DNA from: Carya illinoinensis
Lineage: Eukaryota; Streptophyta; Magnoliopsida; Fagales; Juglandaceae
Reading direction: 5' to 3'
DNA length: 64,000 bases
NCBI RefSeq assembly: GCF_018687715.1
Contig: NC_056755.1
Span: forward strand, 19,412,001-19,476,000
Shown: piece by piece, positions 57,827 through 64,000 of the stretch
How positions within the stretch are numbered: the first letter of the stretch is position 1
Layout of the letters: every line of letters starts with the position of its first letter
Position numbers and translations under genes: made by a program
The notes under the pieces: model-generated
What the model saw: only the letters and a program-made list of their open reading frames with translations
Database searches by the model: none
What the model was told of the DNA's origin: nothing

Positions 57827-58654
57827 TGTGACGTCCCCAACCTTTGCATAGGATGAAACTAAGACTAAGAACATCAGGATATATAACATAAGGTTACATA
57901 CCCCCGTACATGACAGTTAACATACAATGCATTATAAAAGTACAACTAGTATAATGCAATATTCGCAGTGGATTAAGAGTGACAAAACAAAGCTTATGCC
58001 AAAATAACTAAAAAACATCCCAAATTCATTATTAACTATAATAAGTTTAAACCAAATAGTAACATAATCTTAGTATAGCCAGTCATCATAAAAAGTCTCC
58101 AAAGCTAGATTAATTGATTCATACATTCAAGGACATGAAGGGTGTGACGCCCCCAAATCCCCACGGACACGGGGAAATCGAGACGTCCGGATGATGACAT
58201 CACAGGTCACCACCCTAACGACATGTGCCAAGTGTGTGCAAAGGCAACAAAGTGCACGAGAAAAAAACGCAGCGAAATCAAGTCAATAACTAAGTACCAG
58301 AATTTTTCTTGTTTAATACAAAGCTATTCCAAAACGTACATAAATAAAATATTACAAAACACGCATATAATATAATATCAAATACAAAGCATAACATCAG
58401 CAACCCGGCGGAGCCGCATCCTCGGGCTCAGCCTCCTCCTCCTCATCCTCGAACTCTGCACCAAAAGCTACGGAACCAAAAATGGTACCGCAGGTAAGCA
58501 AAACCCAAACACCACCAGATAAAAACACATAGAACTCAAACAACATGGATGCAAGAAAAGCCAAAGCACATGTCCCGCAAAACCACATTTTTACCACGCA
58601 CGCCAAAAAACCCATTTGGCCCAATAAAAACATATCCTTAAAAACCACGCCTCG

Positions 58655-58745
58655 CCATTATCCCAGATAATGGCCCATACCACCATTTTCCCAGAAAATG
58701 GATCAAAAGCCTCGAAAAACCAACATCGCCATTTTCCCAGAAAAT
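58655..58745. repeat. Three iterated short hairpins in LTR F
   Basis: 58655-58673 is CCATTATC-CCA-GATAATGG; 58683-58701 is CCATTTTC-CCA-GAAAATGG; 58729-58745 is CCATTTTC-CCA-GAAAAT with the last pairs lost. Each has an 8 bp stem (6 in the last) and a 3-base loop. Stems 1 and 2 differ by a paired change (A-T to T-A). Confidence 0.75.
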
Positions 58746-58873
58746 AACCCACATCCGAACACCATAAAAACAAACCGGTTATGCATGCACCATGATCTCC
58801 CCTAGGGATCATCCGCACACCCTGGCTCTGTGTCACACCGCAGGTAACGACTACGCATGTGACACCTAAACGA

Positions 58874-59025
58874 GCGATGCCCAGACTCGCGCCCCGCGCG
58901 TACCTGGCCAGGCCATCCTCTAGCCCTCGCCAGCGAAGGGCCACGGAGTCGGTGAGTATAGCGATGCCCAGACTCGCGCCCCGCGCGTACCTGGCCGGGC
59001 CATCCTCTAGCCCCGCTCCCGTCGT
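58874..59025. repeat. 87-base tandem duplication, CpG-rich, in LTR F
   Basis: GCGATGCCCAGACTCGCGCC occurs at 58874 and 58961 and stays identical for ~45 bases, then nearly so through CCATCCTCTAGCCC. It has many CpG sites. Confidence 0.85.
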
Positions 59026-59924
59026 CGCCCAGCCACAACTCAGGGGACGTCACTCAGTATTATCCACTCTCGAGTGACCAGAGGAGTTCCACCGAGATAA
59101 TAACCCATCCCGGCTTGGGCTCGTGAGACACATGCACCCAAAAATCCATTCACGCCAGCAAAACAGGATCTCTCAAATAAAATAAAATACACGTGCATGC
59201 ACCATGCAAATGCAATTATCAATGCACAAAACAAACAACCAACCATAAAACAATAAATCAAGCAACTCCGTCCTCCATCCATCCGACCCCCGAACTCCTC
59301 GGACTCAGTCCGAAATCAACCAACCAGCAGATAAAATAAATTGAATGAGTGATATATATTTAAATCTGAAAATAGGGTTTGGAAAATACTTACAGCGCTA
59401 TATGGTAATTTTAGAAAACACCCGGCGTTGCAAACGGCGATGAAAAAGCAACGTTACAATGAAAATTCACTGTGGCCGTGGGTTGTGAAATACCCACTTT
59501 TGAACGGGGACAAACCAAGGCTTGGGATCGATAGGGAATGGTCTAGGGATGATTGTGAAGCTATTGGAAGTGGTGGTTGGCCGTGGGTGGCGGCGAAAAC
59601 GCCAGAAAGAGGCCGGATTTCCCAAAAAGGAAAGCTAGCTCATGGGAGCTGTTCCGGTGGTCGTTGGAGGCCGGAAATAGGTGGGTTAGGACGGCAAGGG
59701 ACCGGTGATGAAGTGGTGAAGAAATGGTGGCCGGAGGTGGAGCGACGGCGGCGGATCGGAGCAAAACCCGTGCGGGCTTTAAAGGGCTTTTCCGGCCAAA
59801 CGGCCGGCCGGATGGGGGTGGGTTTTGGTGGGGAGGTGCGCCGGAGGGAGGGGAGTCGAACGGTGGCGGCGGTGAGCTGCACGGTGGCCGGACGGCGGCA
59901 GGTCGAGGGGTTGAAGGCTCCGGC

Positions 59925-60078
59925 GTGAGAGAGAGAGGAGAGAGAGAGACCGGGGGAGTCGACGCAGGGAGGAGAGGAAAAAAAGAAAAGAAAGAAAAAA
60001 GAGAAAAAGAAAGGAAAAAGAAAGAAGAAAAAAGAGAAAAAGGAAAAAAAAGAAAAAGGAAAAAGAAAAGAGGTGTAG
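59925..60078 (+). repeat. Polypurine tract in LTR F
   Basis: GAGAGAGAGAGGAGAGAG passes through a short CpG-containing spacer into ~120 bases of AAAGAAAAG/AAAAAGGA-type sequence with almost no pyrimidines. In element sense it is a polypyrimidine tract. Confidence 0.85.
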
Positions 60079-61245
60079 GGAAAGAAGATGAAGTCTAATC
60101 CTCATTCCGGGAAAACAACACTAAACCACCGCAAAGATATTAAAAACTGTAAACAACTAAAAGAAATAAAACACAACATCAAATAAATTAAAAACTAATT
60201 TTAAAACGCAATAATTTAAAATAAATAAGCTAATATATTAATTAAAATAAAAACAATCATTTCAGCGAAAATACAAGCGAAAGCGGGTCATCACAAAGGG
60301 TTAGTGCTATAAACATCAAGATAAGGTTTAGTCTTTTCTCGAGGTCTGGCTCCTCCTCAATTAGTTGGATCCACTGTTGCATCTAGTCTGTCCTCCTCAA
60401 ATCCTAACACAACCTCTATCAACTGGAATAAAAATGGGTCCATAAATGGTGAGATTTACTTAAAATCTCAGTAAGTTAAACAATCAACATGCACAAAGAT
60501 AAATTATGCATAATGAATTATCAATATGCAATACATGCAATGTAGAAAAAAATCAGTGTATATCTCCCATCCAGATTCTTCAACATTTCAGAAAACATGA
60601 GACACACATTTTCTTACAGAGAACATTTTTTCACTTCACTGGAAAAAATGTCATAATCTTTCATCATTATTAACAATTCATACTTAATTGTAACATCATA
60701 ACGTGTGGTATTGTCACAATTTCTCATTTGAACTGTGAGTACCTACTGGTGACTATAGTAAAACTCACGTTGAAACTACGTTGTCTGTAGACTCGTTTTC
60801 AATGCATTAGTAACATAACACCATAACATGTACACCCACCAACCTGCCAATTTGACTTCACTCATGTGTTCTTTAAAATGAACTCATTCGAAACCCATTG
60901 ATTATTTTTCGTCAACGTAGGGATTACCACTTCATTTTAAACACTCCAGAGTGAGCAAAAGAGTTCCACTAGAATAATTCCCTATCTTAGACTTTGGGGT
61001 TGTGACAAAATTATTTTTCATGCTATGTTGAAAAACTGTAATTCATGACATGTGTGTGTAGCAAATTTTCGTGTGAAAATTCCATGGCCCACTCAAGCTT
61101 GCAACCCAAGAACTCACAATAACTTCAAGAACACTCAAGCACACACACATCTTTCAGTTCCTCTCAAAACTAAGGGGGAAAATGGCTCTCAATGCTCAAG
61201 AGGAGCTGGAGTTGAGGTGTGGAAGAAGTGAAAGGGTGGAGGGGA

Positions 61246-61253
61246 TTTTTATA
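61246..61253 (-). promoter_or_regulatory. Putative TATA box of element H LTR
   Basis: On the minus strand CCTATAAAAATCCCC is followed by a C/T-rich leader (CACCCTTTCACTTCTTCC), a typical plant core promoter setting within an LTR. Activity is not known. Confidence 0.45.
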
Positions 61254-62727
61254 GGCAGCAAAGCGGAAGAAGATGTTGGCCTAAGCCCATGGGGATTGGG
61301 TGATGCGGGCGGTGGTGTAAAGCGCTGAAATCTCATCATCATCTTGTATCACTTGTGCAAAGTGAATAGTGCCCTAAAATCACCATGAATTAATCAATTC
61401 AAGTGTTACAATAATCCTACGAGTGCTGGTCAGGTCGTGGTGCAGAAGAAAGAAAAGAAAAACAAACAAAAATTAAGCATGAAGCTGATGGGTTTCAAGG
61501 ATGGCTTGTTGGATAGTTTTGATCATGGCCTCAACTCACTCACCCTCTCATCCTTTCTTCATGGCTGCTTTGTGCAGGTCATAAGCCATTATTGAAAGGA
61601 TTTTCAAGTGAGGGAATGGTTCTTGATTGTCTAGCAACTGATCATGAAGTGGTAGCTCAAAATGAAAGGGGTGAAAGGAATTAAATGGGTTGTCGAAGTG
61701 AATGTGCATTGATGCCTTCGGTTTTGTGCTTTCTTTGGGTGGGAAAACAATTGGTCAAATGCTCGTAATGACCATGAGGGATTCTTGGGGATTGGGTGGT
61801 GATGGAGTTGGCATGGGGTGGTGGCTTGGCCGTGGGCAGAAGTGAGGTTGAAAATAAACCATCTTGATTCTCATCCAATTAGTGCCTATGGTGAAATTGG
61901 TTTTGGTTTGGTTTTTGAAACCAAACTCATCCAAGGCTTGGTCTGGGTTCAAGGGGATCTAATGAATTGTTTAAAGAACATAGTCCCCTTGAGAAAAAGG
62001 CACAAAAGATTGGACTTAAGGGTAAAACAGTTAATTGCACACAAAGGGCACACATGTGTGCCGATTGATGTAGTTTGGGGTTTTGATATGTCATTTCTCT
62101 TAGTGATATGTGTGGAGACTTATCTAGGGTCCTAATATGATCTAAGAATGATGTAATTGAATAATGAAATAAGAAAGTTTTGGATATAAAAAAAAGGGCT
62201 AAAAAGATTAAGAAAGAAAATTAAACTCAAAACAAGATTTAAAGATCATTAATCATGGATAAGTTAATTAATGATCTTAACCCAATTTGAAAACTTAATT
62301 TGGGTTCAAAGAATCATTTAGGGTATGAAATGAGTTTGAGAAAACCCATGGTAAAGTGTATTGGGGTTCAAATTAAAAAGTGAATAGAAGTAAAACAAGG
62401 CTTTGAACCTTGTTGAACTTAAACGGGCCATGAGTGTGAGTGGAGGTTTTATGGACTTTGATTGTGGGTTGATGGGAGGCCTTTGTTTCTAAATTTTGAA
62501 GGATTATGAGAAATCTCAAGATTCACAAAAATGAGACTTAAAAGGCTTACATTGACCTAGTTGGGCCATAGGTCAAGCCTATACCAAGTTAGGCCCAAAA
62601 GGGCTTATGTCTTCTTAAACTTGGGCCAACCATTTTCCTACCAAGGCTTGCACTCTTACGAGGCTTGGTTACTTCTAAGTTTTGGCTCATTCACATTCTA
62701 AAGTTCTAAGGATCTTAATAGAATTAC

Positions 62728-63279
62728 TAGGGGTGCTAAAATAAATGAAAAAGGGGCCCGGACAGGGCCGAACGTTCGGTCCGATCCGGAATGCTTCATT
62801 TTAAAAACCTGTCAAATTTAGTCCAGAATCGATTTTACATTTTTCAACACCAGATCGGTTCACATATTATATATAGATTTTATTAATTTTTAATATTATA
62901 TATAATTTTTTATATATAATATATTTTATATTATATATAATATATAGTTATGTATAAAATAATATATTATAACTTATAACATAACATTTTAATCTTAAAC
63001 ATGAATACTTATTTGATCATATGTTTTAAATATAATATATATATTAAATATATTTTATTGCCTAATAAATTCTCAACATATATATTTTTTTTTTATAAAT
63101 GTATTAGTAATACTAATATACTTAATATATTAAAACCAGACCGAAACTAGTAAAACTGGAAGCATCAGTTTAAGGTGTAACTGGTACGTAATCGGTTTTA
63201 AAAAATGTAAATCCAGTATTACCTGTTTGGTCCTAAATTTTGTTCAAAACTAAACCAAACCGGACCCGTTACATCCCTA
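62728..63279. mobile_element. MITE, 552 bp, TAGGGGTGCTAAA...TTACATCCCTA
   Basis: Terminal repeats TAGGGGTGCTAA and (complement of right end) TAGGGATGTAAC. Subterminal arms are rich in CGGTCCGATCCGG and CCAAACCGGACCCG; the centre is an AT-rich ATATATAATA block. It shares its right end with the 97 bp copy at 32446. No ORF. The target-site duplication is not clean (GAATTACT on the left, AGATTACT two bases further out on the right). Confidence 0.6.
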
Positions 63280-63452
63280 AAGATTACTAATGGGCTTGCT
63301 TCTCTAATCCTTAATGCTTAATAATTAATGACACTAAGTGTCATTGTCTAAATAAATCTAACTATCTCCAATTAAAATAAATAAATAATATAATAATATA
63401 TTAAAATAAAATAATGTTTAAAAATCAAAATTATAAGCTTAAAGTAAAGGTG
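63280..63452. other. Spacer between MITE and LTR G
   Basis: AT-rich, no feature. Possibly the continuing U3 of element H. Confidence 0.3.
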
Positions 63453-64000
63453 TGACGCCCCCAAATCCCCATGTACGGACACGGGGAAATCGAGACGTCC
63501 GGATGGTGACAACCCAGGTCACCACCCTATCGACGAGTGCCAAGTGTGTGCAAACGCAACATATGTGCACGAAAAAATACGCAGCGGATAACAAAAGTCA
63601 CAACTAAGTACCAGAATTTTTCTTAGCATAAAACAAGCTGTTTAAAACATACATAAATAAAATATTACAAAAACACAAATATATTTTTAAACCAAACTAT
63701 AAAGCATAACTTCGACTCAAAACTCCGGCGGAGCCGCATCCTCGGGCTCAGCCTCCTCCTCCTCCTCGAATCCTGCACCAAAATCTATGGAACCAAAAAT
63801 GATACAGCAGGTAAGTAAAATCCAAACACCACCAAATAAAAGCATATAGAACTCAAACAATATGCATGAAGTGATGCCAATGCGCAAACCCATAAAAACA
63901 TATTTTTTCCACGCACGCCAAAAATCTCATTTGGCCCAAAATCATATCATTTCCAAATATTATGCCAAAAGTCACATTTGGCCCATATCCATCTCAAACC
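63453..64000 (-). mobile_element. LTR G, second copy of family F, runs off the window
   Basis: TGTGACGCCCCCAAATCCCC onward matches 58143-58640 closely, including ATCGAGACGTCCGGATG, GTGCCAAGTGTGTGCAAA, CGGCGGAGCCGCATCCTCGG and CACGCACGCCAAAAA. Same orientation as F. Its right end lies outside the window, so solo LTR or full element cannot be decided. Confidence 0.85.

Larger units (their letters stand above)
58143..60295 (-). mobile_element. Solo LTR F, 2.15 kb, TSD AAGGG
   Basis: Minus-strand ends are TGTGATGACCCGC and GGGGGCGTCACA, with perfect AAGGG duplications at 58138-58142 and 60296-60300. It carries CpG-rich sequence, an 87-base tandem duplication, three short hairpins and a 150-base polypurine tract. 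A second member of the family starts at 63453. The interior open frames (59428-59928 and the antisense) are GC-rich and Gly/Arg-rich; they look like leader sequence rather than genes. Inserted in element H. Confidence 0.85.
57827..62727 (-). mobile_element. Element H: long gypsy LTR (A/B-related), interrupted
   Basis: The left end TGTGACGTCCCCAACC and the following AAGGTTACATACCCCC, ATGCAATATTCGCAG and AACATCCCAAAT match the same segments of solo LTR B (20384 onward). After solo LTR F the similarity continues (TGAGATTTACTTAAAATCTCA, AGTTAAACAATCAACATG, ACACTCCAGAGTGAGCA). A TATA box on the minus strand at 61246-61253 fits an LTR promoter. I could not find the far end (expected GGGCTGTTACA); it may lie under the MITE or beyond. 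The right limit given is therefore only where the next element begins. Confidence 0.5.

Noticed and set aside
58397..59053. Minus-strand ORFs of 83-117 codons with hydrophobic segments
   Set aside because: Inside LTR F; they are frames through CpG-rich repeats and hairpins with no domain signature.
59428..60105. Long GC-rich ORFs on both strands (166, 124 and 108 codons)
   Set aside because: They overlap each other on opposite strands, lie inside solo LTR F, are low-complexity (Gly/Arg or Ser/Phe/Leu runs) and owe their length to GC richness and the polypurine tract.

Overview
This is plant nuclear DNA, from a eudicot and probably a tree or shrub. It is AT-rich and dense with transposable elements, and the element classes are typical of plants: Ty3/gypsy and Ty1/copia LTR elements, a plant L1 LINE with DUF4283 and RNase H domains, and an En/Spm (CACTA) transposon. 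I see only two intact host-type genes: an intronless SWEET sugar transporter (25101-25901, +) and an L-type lectin receptor kinase (46989-49040, -). I cannot name the species.

Layout. 1-24 kb is a nest of elements that target-site duplications (TSDs) allow to be read in order. The oldest layer is a minus-strand gypsy element (C), now split over 521-947, 19382-20383 and 23257-23641. Gypsy element A (948-19376, TSD AGATG) landed in it. A's 3' LTR was then hit by an L1 LINE (6521-12328) and by a 4.9 kb solo LTR (D, 14415-19305, TSD GTAAC). A solo LTR of A's own family (B, 20384-23251) split C a second time. 24-26 kb is a quieter island holding the SWEET retrocopy. 26.2-32.3 kb is a degenerate minus-strand gypsy element (E). 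33423-45364 is an 11.9 kb CACTA element with a TAC TSD, arrays of an AACGTT/TTCGAA palindrome near both ends, decayed transposase genes on +, and a broken plant-transposon protein on -.

46-49 kb holds the lectin receptor kinase. Just upstream of it is an 888 bp hAT-like non-autonomous element (49735-50622). 50.7-56.9 kb is a Ty1/copia element that lost most of its reverse transcriptase and carries a further insertion, inside which sits a SIRE-like solo LTR (52625-53919, TSD TAATG). 57.8-64 kb is a long minus-strand gypsy LTR (H) interrupted by another solo LTR (F, 58143-60295, TSD AAGGG) and a MITE. A second copy of F (G) runs off the right edge.

The most unusual signals are: (1) the SWEET retrocopy, in which a 15 bp local duplication rewrote the conserved segment before the Tyr-Gly of TM2 and an Arg sits at the position of the essential Gly131 of AtSWEET1; (2) the promoter architecture of the CACTA element, with a palindrome array, a hairpin at the predicted start site, a GA-rich leader, a higher-order AT repeat and a 174 bp foldback; (3) three short hairpins with a compensatory change inside LTR F. 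I found no tRNA, rRNA or CRISPR feature. Family names come from motif recognition by eye; no database search was run.
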